Source: Gordonia amarae NBRC 15530
Lineage (GTDB): Bacteria; Actinomycetota; Actinomycetes; Mycobacteriales; Mycobacteriaceae
NCBI RefSeq assembly: GCF_000241345.1
Contig: NZ_BAED01000071.1
Span: 61,483 to 125,482, forward strand
DNA: 64,000 nt
Direction of reading: 5' to 3'
Part shown: positions 25,112 through 33,176 of the stretch, piece after piece
Position numbering within the stretch: position 1 is the first letter of the stretch
Layout of the letters: every line of letters begins with the position of its first letter
Notes under the pieces: model-generated
Seen by the model: only the letters and a program-made list of their open reading frames with translations
Told to the model about the DNA's origin: nothing
Databases searched by the model: none
Position numbers and translations under genes: made by a program

Positions 25112-25411
25112 ATGGCTACTGACTACGACGCCCCACGTCGAACCGAGAGCGAAGACCTCAACGAGGACTCGCTCGAAGAATTGAAAGCCCGTCGCAGCGA
25201 GGCACAGTCCTCGTCTGTCGACGTCGACGAGAGCGACACCGCCGAGTCGTTCGAACTTCCGGGCGCGGACCTGTCCGGCGAAGAACTGTCGGTCCGGGTC
25301 ATCCCCAAGCAGGCCGACGAGTTCACCTGCACCAGTTGCTTTCTCGTCTACCATCGCAGCCGGCTGGCCCGCGAGAACGGCAACTCGATGGTGTGCGTGG
25401 ACTGCGCCTGA
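25112..25411 (+). CDS. DUF4193 zinc-ribbon protein
   Basis: A 99-residue protein: acidic, probably flexible N-terminal two thirds (DLNEDSLEELKARR, DVDESDTAESFELPGADLSG), then a C-terminal zinc ribbon with CTSC and CVDC pairs (residues about 74-98, FTCTSCFLVYHRSRL). This is the DUF4193 family (Rv2699c-like), conserved across actinobacteria and of unknown function; RNA polymerase or ribosome binding have not been shown here. AAGGTAAGG lies 7 nt before the ATG. It is preceded by an unusually long structured leader and followed by a perfect terminator. Confidence 0.92.
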   Translation: MATDYDAPRRTESEDLNEDSLEELKARRSEAQSSSVDVDESDTAESFELPGADLSGEELSVRVIPKQADEFTCTSCFLVYHRSRLARENGNSMVCVDCA

Positions 25412-25520
25412 CCATCGCGGGTACGTGCCCGTCACAACCCATCTGCCTGTCATGCCCCACCTGCGGCCACCAGCCCTGTGTCGTGGGTGACAGCCCGAAC
25501 CGGCCGTCCAGCCGGTAGAG

Positions 25521-25554
25521 AAAACCGGACCGCCCGATCGTGCGGTCCGGTTTT
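25521..25554. terminator. Bidirectional intrinsic terminator
   Basis: AAAACCGGACCGC (25521-25533) pairs perfectly with GCGGTCCGGTTTT (25542-25554), with an 8-nt loop. The outer A/T pairs give a U-tract in both directions. It separates the convergent DUF4193 and DUF3093 genes. Confidence 0.9.
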
Positions 25555-25611
25555 GCGTTTCTCCGGTCCAGGTTTTTCGCCACCCGCCCGGTACGACGGG
25601 TCGGGTGCCCG

Positions 25612-26175
25612 TCAGTCGCGGTCCCGCGGAGCCCTGTCCCGGGGTGACGCCGCAGCGTCATCGATACCCAGGGCCGCCAGCACCCGGTCTGGGTGCCGGG
25701 TGGAGACCAGCCAGTAGGGCGTGGGGTCGTCGGGATCGTCGAGGACCAGCAACACCATCGCCTTGATCCACGCGCGATGCATCAGGAACGCGGCCGGGTC
25801 GAGCTGACGCCCCAGTGCCGCGGACTTGGCTGTGGCCGCCACCGTCGCGCCGCGCGCGACCACTTCACGAGGCAGCCGGGCCTTGTCGGCGACCAGCTCG
25901 CCGTCGGCGGTCACTGCCACCCGGGTGCGCCCCATCGACCACAGCAACGCGGCCGCGAGAATCCCGACCACCACGTACCCGGCAACACTCCACGCCGACT
26001 TGTGCGCGGACAGCTGGATCTCATATCCCACGACGCCGGTCACGACGGCACCGGCAACCCACCACCACCACGGAACGGTGAGACGTTCGTCATAGAGATC
26101 GGGCCGGGCCGACTGGGATCCGACCTGGGATGCCGGGCCGGATGACGAGCTGTTCGGTGATTGGGGTGCTGCCAC
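25612..26175 (-). CDS. DUF3093 membrane protein
   Basis: A 187-residue protein (DUF3093, Rv2698-like). After about 30 polar residues, DERLTVPWWWWVAGAVVTGVV begins a first membrane helix, and SVAGYVVVGILAAALLWSM a second. The cytoplasmic-looking rest contains LDPAAFLMHRAWIK and PYWLVSTRHPDRVLAAL, both typical of the family. Function unknown. GTG 26175 is 7 nt after a TAGGCT box, indicating a leaderless transcript; the longer open frame to 26670 is antisense to dut. Divergent from dut with 45 bp between starts. Confidence 0.88.
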   Translation of the reverse strand: MAAPQSPNSSSSGPASQVGSQSARPDLYDERLTVPWWWWVAGAVVTGVVGYEIQLSAHKSAWSVAGYVVVGILAAALLWSMGRTRVAVTADGELVADKARLPREVVARGATVAATAKSAALGRQLDPAAFLMHRAWIKAMVLLVLDDPDDPTPYWLVSTRHPDRVLAALGIDDAAASPRDRAPRDRD

Positions 26176-26220
26176 GACGACCAGCCTAGTCGGCTGCGGC
26201 GGAGGGGTAGTCTGCGGTCC
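26176..26220. promoter_or_regulatory. Compact divergent leaderless promoters
   Basis: TAGTCT (26208-26213) ends 7 nt before the dut GTG at 26221. On the other strand TAGGCT (26188-26183) ends 7 nt before the DUF3093 GTG at 26175. Both mRNAs should therefore begin at or next to their start codons, from promoters sharing a 45-bp gap. Confidence 0.6.
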
Positions 26221-26688
26221 GTGAGCGCAGATTCCGCACCCGTGATCCCCCTTCGCCGTCTGGACCCCGATCTGCCGATGCCGACCCGGGCGCATCCCGG
26301 CGACGCGGGCGTCGACCTGTACTCGGCCGTAGACCTGGAACTGCCGCCCGGCCGACGTCAGCTCGTCGGGACCGGTGTGGCGGTCGCGATCCCCGTCGGC
26401 ATGGTGGGCCTGATCCACCCCCGGTCGGGTCTGGCGGCCCGGACCGGGCTGTCGATCGTGAACACCCCCGGCACCATCGACGCCGGGTATCGCGGCGAGA
26501 TCAAGGTGTGCCTGATCAACCACGACCCCGACACGCCGATCACCATCGCCCGCGGCGACCGGATCGCACAGCTCGTCGTCCAGCGGGTCGAACTGCCCGA
26601 ATTCACCGAGGTCGCCGAACTCGACGACACCAGCCGGGGGACCGGTGGCTACGGGTCCAGCGGCGGTCATGCGGTGTTAGAGGGCTGA
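26221..26688 (+). CDS. dut: dUTP diphosphatase (dUTPase)
   Basis: A 155-residue trimeric dUTPase that hydrolyses dUTP to dUMP and keeps uracil out of DNA. All five motifs are present: HPGDAGVDLYS (1), HPRSGLAARTGL (2), TIDAGYRGEIKVCL (3), RGDRIAQLVVQRVE (4) and RGTGGYGSSGG (5) at the C-terminus. Length is usual. GTG 26221 is supported by the TAGTCT box 7 nt upstream. Confidence 0.97.
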   Translation: MSADSAPVIPLRRLDPDLPMPTRAHPGDAGVDLYSAVDLELPPGRRQLVGTGVAVAIPVGMVGLIHPRSGLAARTGLSIVNTPGTIDAGYRGEIKVCLINHDPDTPITIARGDRIAQLVVQRVELPEFTEVAELDDTSRGTGGYGSSGGHAVLEG

Positions 26689-26799
26689 GGGCTCGGTCGG
26701 GGCCGGTGACGGCCGCGTTGCACCGCGGGCGCGTCGGGGTGGACTACCCTTCAAGACGGATCCGCTGATCTACATCGACTTACGCAAGGAGGCGCCGGA

Positions 26800-27636
26800 A
26801 TGGCTCGGCAGAACGCGACCCAGGGGTTGAGGATCGGCCAGGCGGCCGGCCCTTACGACATCGACGCGTTGGTGACTTCGCTTGCCGAGCTGCAGAATTC
26901 GCACCTCGACCTGGGGTCGGTGCTGGTTCCCGTCGTCGAGGGTGGGCAGGTCACCGTCGAGATGACCGCCGACCACCAGCCCGAAGCGGTGTATCTGGTG
27001 ACACCGTTCGGCCGGATCGGGGTCGCCGCCTTCGCCGCACCCAAGACGCCGGGTACCTGGCGTGAGGTGGTCCGCGAACTGGCCGAATCCCTGCGCGACA
27101 GCGGTGCCACCACCTCCATCGAGGACGGGCACTGGGGCCGCGAGGTGGTCGCCGAGGTGCCCGGCACCATTCACCGGTTCATCGGTGTCGACGGCCCGCG
27201 CTGGCTCGTGCGGTGCGTGGCCAGCGGCCCGACCGAGGCCACCGAACCGCTCAGCCAGCTCGCCCGCGCGGTCCTCGCCGAGTCGGTGGTGCGGCGCGGG
27301 AACGACCCCTATCCGCCGCGTGAGGCGTTGCCGATCGAACTGCCCGACGTACTCGCCGCGCAGGTGGCCGCAGCGCAGCAGGAGATGGTCGAGGCCGGCG
27401 AACCGGGCTTCGAGGACGTACCCGCCTACGGGGCCGAGGAGCACGACGGTGGTGCGCTCGATCAGCTGTCGCAGGCGACGGTCGTGAACGCCGACGACGA
27501 GGACTTCGACGATCGTGCCGGGTACGACGATCCCGCGGCCTATGAGGACGACGGCGAGGCCGGCGCGCAGGGCGGTCCTGAACCGTCGTCGGGTTCGGCG
27601 ATGCAGCGGCTACGACGCCGCTCCTGGCGTCGCTGA
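26800..27636 (+). CDS. DUF3710 family protein
   Basis: A 278-residue DUF3710 protein (Rv2696c-like). The conserved first 190 residues contain GPYDIDALVTSLAELQNSH, AFAAPKTPGTWREV and EVPGTIHRFIGVDGPRWLVR. The last ~80 residues are acidic and disordered, ending in a basic RLRRRSWRR tail. Function unknown. AAGGAGG lies 7 nt before the ATG. It follows dut on the same strand by 111 bp. Confidence 0.9.
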   Translation: MARQNATQGLRIGQAAGPYDIDALVTSLAELQNSHLDLGSVLVPVVEGGQVTVEMTADHQPEAVYLVTPFGRIGVAAFAAPKTPGTWREVVRELAESLRDSGATTSIEDGHWGREVVAEVPGTIHRFIGVDGPRWLVRCVASGPTEATEPLSQLARAVLAESVVRRGNDPYPPREALPIELPDVLAAQVAAAQQEMVEAGEPGFEDVPAYGAEEHDGGALDQLSQATVVNADDEDFDDRAGYDDPAAYEDDGEAGAQGGPEPSSGSAMQRLRRRSWRR

Positions 27637-27675
27637 CGCCGTTTCGGCCTTTCCCGAGTGCGGCTGTTGCGAGGT

Positions 27676-28437
27676 TCAGTCGTTCGGGGCTGCCCGCAGC
27701 GCCGCCCAGATACGGGCGGTGGTGGTCCCCAGCAGGGCCGCGTCGGCGCCCCATTCGGGGAGCGGCAGTTGGGCAACCGCGGCTCGCGGAGCGGCCGCGC
27801 ACCACTCGTGGGACACGTGCACCGGATGGATCGGGTCATCGAGTGATGCCGTGATCGCCAAGGGCACCGCCAGGTGCGCGATTTCGTCCGGACGCGGACA
27901 CACGTACGCCGCGGCCTGCCGGAGCTGGTTTTCGAGCCGGTCCCCGAAAGCGGTCCACGAGCGGGTCAGTTCGTCGGCGAGCCATGCCGGGGAGGACGCG
28001 CGCATCGCGACGATCGTCGCCTCCAGGCCGATGCCGCGGATCGAGTCGGCGGTGGCGGTGGCCGAGGCGCGGGCCATGGCGTTCTGATCGTCGCCGGACC
28101 ACGGTGGAAGCGCGGCCAGGACACCCGCGCAGGCGCCGGCCTCGCCGGGGGAGGGCTGCTGGGCCAGCGCCCATCGCACCGCCAGCGCCGCGCCGATCGA
28201 CACGCCGCCCACCAGGATCGTCCCGTGCCTACGGGCGGCTTCGTCGAGGACGGCGAGATGCCCGGCGACGAGGTCGTCGGCGGGCTGCGAGGCGATCAGC
28301 TCGACGCCGAGCTCTGTCGCGGCAGGCCCGAATGCACGCCGCACGTAGTCGGCGTCGGAGCCGGTGCCGGGCATCGCCACCAGTGCTGCGGGGGATGGCG
28401 TGAGTGAACTGTGAGACAACTCGGAACCCGTCGGCAT
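27676..28437 (-). CDS. Alpha/beta hydrolase (Rv2695-like)
   Basis: A 253-residue alpha/beta hydrolase. The oxyanion region is near AMPGTGSDADYVRRAF, the nucleophile elbow is GVSIGA (Ser near residue 79), an Asp is in ASLDDPIHP and a His in PVHVSHEW. An intact triad is therefore plausible, but the substrate is unknown. Order and orientation match Rv2695 in the conserved block. It converges with DUF3710 and is divergent from the OB-fold gene. Confidence 0.82.
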   Translation of the reverse strand: MPTGSELSHSSLTPSPAALVAMPGTGSDADYVRRAFGPAATELGVELIASQPADDLVAGHLAVLDEAARRHGTILVGGVSIGAALAVRWALAQQPSPGEAGACAGVLAALPPWSGDDQNAMARASATATADSIRGIGLEATIVAMRASSPAWLADELTRSWTAFGDRLENQLRQAAAYVCPRPDEIAHLAVPLAITASLDDPIHPVHVSHEWCAAAPRAAVAQLPLPEWGADAALLGTTTARIWAALRAAPND

Positions 28438-28552
28438 GTAACGATGATGCCTGGCGTTGGATCTGGCGTGGGCAGGGGTCTACAGTGGCGGAAGTCCGGT
28501 GGATCGCGTACGCGGCCCACCACGCAAATCGCCAGCGGTGCTTGGAGAAAGA

Positions 28553-28927
28553 ATGACAACGCCCGGATATCTCAAGAGGCTGACTCGTCGGTTGACCGAG
28601 GATCTCGGCGACGTCGAGACCGAACGTATCTCCCGTGAGTCCCGTGCCCGCGGCGGCCAGCGTGCCGCCGAATGTTGTCGCGGTGACGAGGTGACCATGC
28701 ACGGTGAGCTGCGGTCGGTCGAGACCTGTTCCCGCACCGCGAAAGCCGGTGTCAAGGCGGAGTTCTTCGACGGCAGTGACACCGTCATCCTCAAGTGGCT
28801 CGGCCGTAACCGGATCCCGGGTATCGAGCCCGGTCGGACGGTGACGGTGCGTGGCAGAATCGCCGACCTCGACGGCAGCAAGGTGATCTACAACCCGTAC
28901 TACGAGCTGTATGGCGCCGACGACTGA
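28553..28927 (+). CDS. OB-fold nucleic-acid-binding protein
   Basis: A 124-residue protein with an OB fold in its C-terminal 85 residues: VTMHGELRSVETC, VKAEFFDGSDTVILKWLGR and PGRTVTVRGRIADLDG form the expected strands. The N-terminal ~40 residues are basic and helical (YLKRLTRRLTEDLGDVETER). It matches Rv2694c by order and pattern. A role in nucleic-acid binding is a family-level guess. TTGGAGAAAG lies just before ATG 28553. It overlaps the DUF3159 gene by 17 bp. Confidence 0.88.
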   Translation: MTTPGYLKRLTRRLTEDLGDVETERISRESRARGGQRAAECCRGDEVTMHGELRSVETCSRTAKAGVKAEFFDGSDTVILKWLGRNRIPGIEPGRTVTVRGRIADLDGSKVIYNPYYELYGADD

Positions 28928-29657
28928 TCCCGGCCGGCCGGAACCCGGAGGTTCGGGCGAGGCGAACAATCCAGAAGAAGTCCGTGCAGAAGAAGTCCGT
29001 GCAGAAGAAGTCCGGGCGGAAGTGGCTTCCGAGGAACAGGCCGCCGAGCCGCCGCTGCTGGAGCAGATGGGCGGTGTGTCGGGGCTGATCTACTCGACGG
29101 TCCCGATCGCGGTGTTCGTGCCCGCGAACTCGATCGGCGGGCTCGGTGTGGCCGTCGGCGCGGCACTGGGAGCCGCGGCACTGGTGTTCGTGATCCGGCT
29201 GGTGCGGCGCGAAGGTCTGATGCCTGCGGTGTCGGGACTGCTGGGCGTCGCGATCTGTGCGTTCATCGCGCACCGCACCGGAGACGCCAAGGGATACTTC
29301 CTGTTCGGCATCTGGTCGATGTTGGTTTACGCGATCGCGTGCGTGGTGTCGATAGTGGTGCGCTGGCCGCTGATCGGGGTGGCCTGGCATCTGGTGACCG
29401 GTGAGGGCACCGGCTGGCGCCGGCAGCGGGCCGTCCTGCGTGCCTACGACCTGGCCACCGCCTGCTGGGCGGTCGTGTTCGGCGCCCGGTACCTGACACA
29501 GTCGGCGCTGTACGACAGCGATCACACCGGCTGGCTGGCCGCGGCCCGCATCGGCATGGGCTGGCCGTTGACCGCGCTCGCGGCCGTCATCACCGTTTTC
29601 CTGGTGCGCCGGGCGGTTTCCGCCGAGACGCCCGGCCAGGACACCGCATCCCGGTGA
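28911..29657 (+). CDS. DUF3159 membrane protein
   Basis: A 248-residue protein (DUF3159, Rv2693c-like) with five or six hydrophobic helices from about residue 58, including GLIYSTVPIAVFVPANSIGG, GVAVGAALGAAALVFVIRLV and the last AARIGMGWPLTALAAVITVFLV. The first 50 residues are acidic and contain three copies of EEVRA encoded by a 15-bp DNA repeat. Function unknown. It overlaps the OB-fold gene, so it is probably translationally coupled. Confidence 0.9.
   Translation: MAPTTDPGRPEPGGSGEANNPEEVRAEEVRAEEVRAEVASEEQAAEPPLLEQMGGVSGLIYSTVPIAVFVPANSIGGLGVAVGAALGAAALVFVIRLVRREGLMPAVSGLLGVAICAFIAHRTGDAKGYFLFGIWSMLVYAIACVVSIVVRWPLIGVAWHLVTGEGTGWRRQRAVLRAYDLATACWAVVFGARYLTQSALYDSDHTGWLAAARIGMGWPLTALAAVITVFLVRRAVSAETPGQDTASR
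28974..29018 (+). repeat. Three 15-bp tandem repeats in frame
   Basis: GAAGAAGTCCGTGCA at 28974-28988 and 28989-29003 is exact; the third copy (29004-29018) differs by two bases. They encode EEVRA repeats in the N-terminus of the DUF3159 protein. Confidence 0.9.
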
Positions 29658-29672
29658 TCGGCGGTCAGACGA

Positions 29673-30335
29673 TCAATGGGCCACCTGCATGGCGGCGAAC
29701 AGATCGTCCTCGGTTTCCTCCGGCGCGATGAACACCAGTTCGTCGCCGCCCTCGATCGAGTCGTCGGACTGCGGCACGATGACCCGTTTACCCCGCAGGA
29801 TGGCCACGAGCGCCGCATCCCGCGGCAGCGCGAGCTTGCGCACCGGCTTACCGGCGAGGGGAGTGTTGGCGGGCAGGGTCAGTTCGACCAGGTTGGCCTG
29901 ACCCTGACGGAAGGTCATCAGCCGCACCAGATCTCCCACCGACACGGCCTCCTCGACGAGCGAGGCCAGCAGCCGCGGCGTGGACACCGCCACGTCCACG
30001 CCCCAATCCTCCCCGAAGAGCCACTCGTTACGCGGATCGTTGACGCGGGCCACCACCCTGTTGACCGCGAACTCGGTCTTGGCGAGCAGGCTGACCACCA
30101 GATTGGCCTTGTCGTCGCCGGTGGCGGCGATCATCACGTCGAACAGGTGCAGTTGGGCGCGCTCGAGATTGCTCAGCTCGCAGGCGTCGCCGAGCACCCA
30201 GGTGGCGTCGGGGACCGCGGAGGTGTCGATGTGGGAGGCGAGTCGTTCGAACAGGGTGACCTCGTGCGCGCTGGACAGCAGCTCACGGGCGATCGAACGT
30301 CCCACCGCGCCGGCTCCGGCGATGGCGATCTTCAC
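29673..30335 (-). CDS. ceoC: Trk-type potassium uptake regulator CeoC (RCK domains)
   Basis: A 220-residue RCK/KTN protein. The N-terminal Rossmann fold starts KIAIAGAGAVGRSIARELL and binds NAD(H) or nucleotide. A C-terminal RCK_C domain contains LTLPANTPLAGKPVRKL and VAILRGKRVIVPQSDD. Such subunits gate potassium transporters in the membrane. GTG 30335 follows GGAGG by 8 nt. It lies 31 bp after ceoB on the same strand. No TrkH/TrkG channel gene is nearby; the only potassium transporter candidate is the divergent KimA-like gene. Confidence 0.93.
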   Translation of the reverse strand: MKIAIAGAGAVGRSIARELLSSAHEVTLFERLASHIDTSAVPDATWVLGDACELSNLERAQLHLFDVMIAATGDDKANLVVSLLAKTEFAVNRVVARVNDPRNEWLFGEDWGVDVAVSTPRLLASLVEEAVSVGDLVRLMTFRQGQANLVELTLPANTPLAGKPVRKLALPRDAALVAILRGKRVIVPQSDDSIEGGDELVFIAPEETEDDLFAAMQVAH

Positions 30336-30366
30336 GGCATGGCCTCCATGTGAATCAGGTGTCCTG

Positions 30367-31032
30367 TCAGTCCCGGATCGGGGCGGGCGCCGCGGCCAGC
30401 GCCCTGGCATTGGCCAGATTGTCCAGCAGCACCGCCGCGTACACCTGATCGTCCTGCTGGATGACCGATTTGACGTCGGGCAGCATCACCCGGCCGACCC
30501 TGCTGATGAAGGCGATGCGTGCCCCGGTGTGCTCCTGGAAGCGGCCCACGGTGGTACCGATCCACGATTCGTCGACATCGATGCGGGCCACCCCGAGCGT
30601 GCCGGACGGGTCGCGCCATTCAGCGGTGTTCGCGGTCTCGTCGAGAGCGGACACGAACCGTTCCGTGGTCCACGGGACGGTCGCGACGGTGGGGATCCCG
30701 AGTCGCTCGTAGACCTCCGCGCGCCGGGCGTCGTAAATGCGGGCGACGACCCGCTCCACCCCGAACGTCTCGCGCGCCACGCGGGCGGCGATGATGTTGG
30801 AGTTGTCGCCGGAGGACACTGCGGCGAACGCATCGGCCGTCTCGATCCCGGCCTTGATCAGGACGTCGCGGTCGAATCCGGCGCCCACCACCTTGGCGCC
30901 GTCGAAGGGCTGGTCGAGACGGATGAACGACGCGGCGTCGCGGTCGATGATCGACACCTCGTGGCCGCGGCGGCTCATGGACATCGCCAACGACGATCCG
31001 ACTCTGCCGCAACCCATGATGACTACGCGCAC
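30367..31032 (-). CDS. ceoB: Trk-type potassium uptake regulator CeoB (RCK domains)
   Basis: A 221-residue RCK/KTN protein paralogous to CeoC. The Rossmann motif is VVIMGCGRVGSSLAMSM; then FDGAKVVGAGFDRDVL, DNSNIIAARVARETFGVERVVARIYD, and a C-terminal RCK_C-like part with ARIAFISRVGRVMLPD. GTG 31032 follows AAAGGA. ceoB and ceoC form an operon, as in mycobacteria, and diverge from the KimA-like importer with 133 bp between starts. The heteromeric pair probably senses nucleotide or redox state and controls potassium uptake. Confidence 0.93.
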   Translation of the reverse strand: MRVVIMGCGRVGSSLAMSMSRRGHEVSIIDRDAASFIRLDQPFDGAKVVGAGFDRDVLIKAGIETADAFAAVSSGDNSNIIAARVARETFGVERVVARIYDARRAEVYERLGIPTVATVPWTTERFVSALDETANTAEWRDPSGTLGVARIDVDESWIGTTVGRFQEHTGARIAFISRVGRVMLPDVKSVIQQDDQVYAAVLLDNLANARALAAAPAPIRD

Positions 31033-31165
31033 GGGCGTCCTTTCCCACATTTGACGTTGCTCAACCTACTCCGTGAACCGATCGAGTGTGATGGTGGGCG
31101 GTGACATGTCGGCGAGGCGGGGTGGTGCTGTGGTCTTTGCGAGGGGCACGGCCTAGTGTGGCGTG

Positions 31166-33175
31166 GTGTCCACCGTGCCCAAGGTGTCCGTCGTGATCAA
31201 GCGACTGCTGCTCGGACAGCCTTTCCGCAGCGACAAGCTCAACCACACGCTGCTGCCCAAACGGATCGCGCTGCCCGTGTTCGCCTCGGACGCCATGTCG
31301 TCGGTCGCGTACGCGCCGCAGGAGATCTTCCTCGTCCTGTCGATCGCCGGTGTCAGCGCACTGACGTTCACCCCGTGGGTGGCGCTGGCCGTGGCGGTGG
31401 TGATGGTGGTGGTGGTTGCGAGCTACCGGCAGAACGTGCACGCCTACCCGTCGGGCGGCGGTGATTACGAGATCGCGAACGTCAACCTCGGCCCGAATGC
31501 GGGGCTGACGGTGGGCAGTGCCCTGCTCGTCGACTATGTGCTGACCGTCGCGGTGTCGATCGCCTCTGCAGCCGAGAACATCGGGTCGGCGTTCCCTCTG
31601 GTGCATGAGCACAAGGTGTGGTTCAGCGTCGCGGCGATCGCTGTGCTGACCGCCGTCAACCTGCGCGGCATCAAGGAATCGGGTGCGGTACTGGCGATCC
31701 CGACGTACGCCTTCATCGTGGGCGTCGGCGCGATGCTGATCTGGGGCTTCGTGGAGATCGTCATCCTCGACCGGGATGTCAGCGCCGAGACCAGCGGGTT
31801 CGGGCTCAAGGCCGAGGACAGCCACCTCGCGGGGATCGCCTTCGTCTTCCTGATCGCCCGGGCCTTCTCGTCGGGCTGTGCCGCGCTCACCGGCGTCGAG
31901 GCGATCAGCAACGGGGTGCCCGCGTTCCGCAAACCCAAGTCGCGCAATGCCGCGGCCACCTTGATGATGCTCGGCGCGTTCTCCATCACCCTGCTGCTCG
32001 GCATCGTGGTGCTGGCGCAGGAGATCGGCGCAAAATACGTGATGGACCCGGCGAACGATCTCATCGGTGCCCCGGAGAACTATCACCAGAAGTCGATGAT
32101 CGCGCAATTGTCGCTGGCGGTGTTCGGTGACGGTTCACCGGCCTTCTACTTCGTGGCGGCGGCGACCGCGCTCATCCTGGTTCTGGCGGCCAACACCGCG
32201 TTCAACGGTTTCCCGCTGCTGGCCTCGGTGCTGGCGCAGGATCGCTACCTGCCCCGGCAGATGCACACCCGCGGCGATCGGCTCGCGTTCAGCAACGGCA
32301 TCCTGTTCCTGGCGATCGCCGCGATCATCTTCGTGATCTCGTTCGGCGCCGAGGTGACCGTGCTGATCCAGCTGTACATCGTGGGGGTGTTCGTCTCGTT
32401 CACGCTGAGCCAGACCGGCATGGTCCGGCACTGGACACGGTTGCTGCGCACCGAAACCGACCCGCAGGCACGCAAACGGATGATCCAGTCCCGGATCGTC
32501 AACACCGTCGGGCTGGTGATGACGGCGACGGTGCTGGTGGTGGTGCTGATCACCAAGTTCACAGCCGGTGCCTGGATCGCGATCGTTCTGATGGTGGCTG
32601 TGTTCGTGCTGATGAAACTGATCCATTCGCATTACGCGAGCGTGCAGGAGGAACTCGACCGCGACGACGAGAGTGCCGTGCTGCCCAGCCGCACCCACTC
32701 GATCGTTCTGGTGTCAGGGCTGAACCTGGCCACCCGGCGCGCGGTGCGATACGCCCGTGCCACCCGGCCGGACATGCTGGAGGCGATCACCGTGAATGTC
32801 GATGACCGGTCGACCCGCACGCTGGTGTCCAAATGGGAGGCCAGCGAGATCGAGGTCCCGCTGAAGGTGATCGCCTCCCCGTACCGAGAGATCACCCGGC
32901 CCGTCCTCGACTACGTGCGCAGGGTGCGGCGCGAATCGCCCCGGGACGTGGTGACCGTGTTCATCCCCGAATACGTGGTGGGGCACTGGTGGGAGCAGAT
33001 CCTGCACAACCAGTCCGCGCTGCGGCTCAAGAGCCGGTTGCTGTTCGAGCCCGGCGTGATGGTGACGTCCGTACCGTGGCAGCTCAACTCCTCGGACCGG
33101 CTCAAAGATCGTGATCTGAACGTGTACGGCCCCGGTGACACCCGCCGGGGCATGGGTGGGACGGAACGACGCTGA
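31166..33175 (+). CDS. KimA-like APC-superfamily potassium importer (Rv2690c-type)
   Basis: A 669-residue membrane protein with about 12 helices and a soluble C-terminal domain. It carries signatures I recall from B. subtilis KimA: SDAMSSVAYAP, SYRQNVHAYPSGGGDY, SSGCAALTGVEAISNGVPAF, VFVSFTLSQTGM and, in the cytoplasmic domain, ILHNQSALRLKSRL. KimA is a proton-coupled potassium importer; these genes are usually labelled amino-acid permease. Its divergent neighbours are the ceoBC potassium regulators, which supports a potassium role. Start GTG 31166 is 6 nt after a TAGTGT box; GTG 31163 is the alternative. The RNA methyltransferase gene starts 1 bp after its stop. Confidence 0.88.
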   Translation: MSTVPKVSVVIKRLLLGQPFRSDKLNHTLLPKRIALPVFASDAMSSVAYAPQEIFLVLSIAGVSALTFTPWVALAVAVVMVVVVASYRQNVHAYPSGGGDYEIANVNLGPNAGLTVGSALLVDYVLTVAVSIASAAENIGSAFPLVHEHKVWFSVAAIAVLTAVNLRGIKESGAVLAIPTYAFIVGVGAMLIWGFVEIVILDRDVSAETSGFGLKAEDSHLAGIAFVFLIARAFSSGCAALTGVEAISNGVPAFRKPKSRNAAATLMMLGAFSITLLLGIVVLAQEIGAKYVMDPANDLIGAPENYHQKSMIAQLSLAVFGDGSPAFYFVAAATALILVLAANTAFNGFPLLASVLAQDRYLPRQMHTRGDRLAFSNGILFLAIAAIIFVISFGAEVTVLIQLYIVGVFVSFTLSQTGMVRHWTRLLRTETDPQARKRMIQSRIVNTVGLVMTATVLVVVLITKFTAGAWIAIVLMVAVFVLMKLIHSHYASVQEELDRDDESAVLPSRTHSIVLVSGLNLATRRAVRYARATRPDMLEAITVNVDDRSTRTLVSKWEASEIEVPLKVIASPYREITRPVLDYVRRVRRESPRDVVTVFIPEYVVGHWWEQILHNQSALRLKSRLLFEPGVMVTSVPWQLNSSDRLKDRDLNVYGPGDTRRGMGGTERR

Positions 33176-33176
33176 G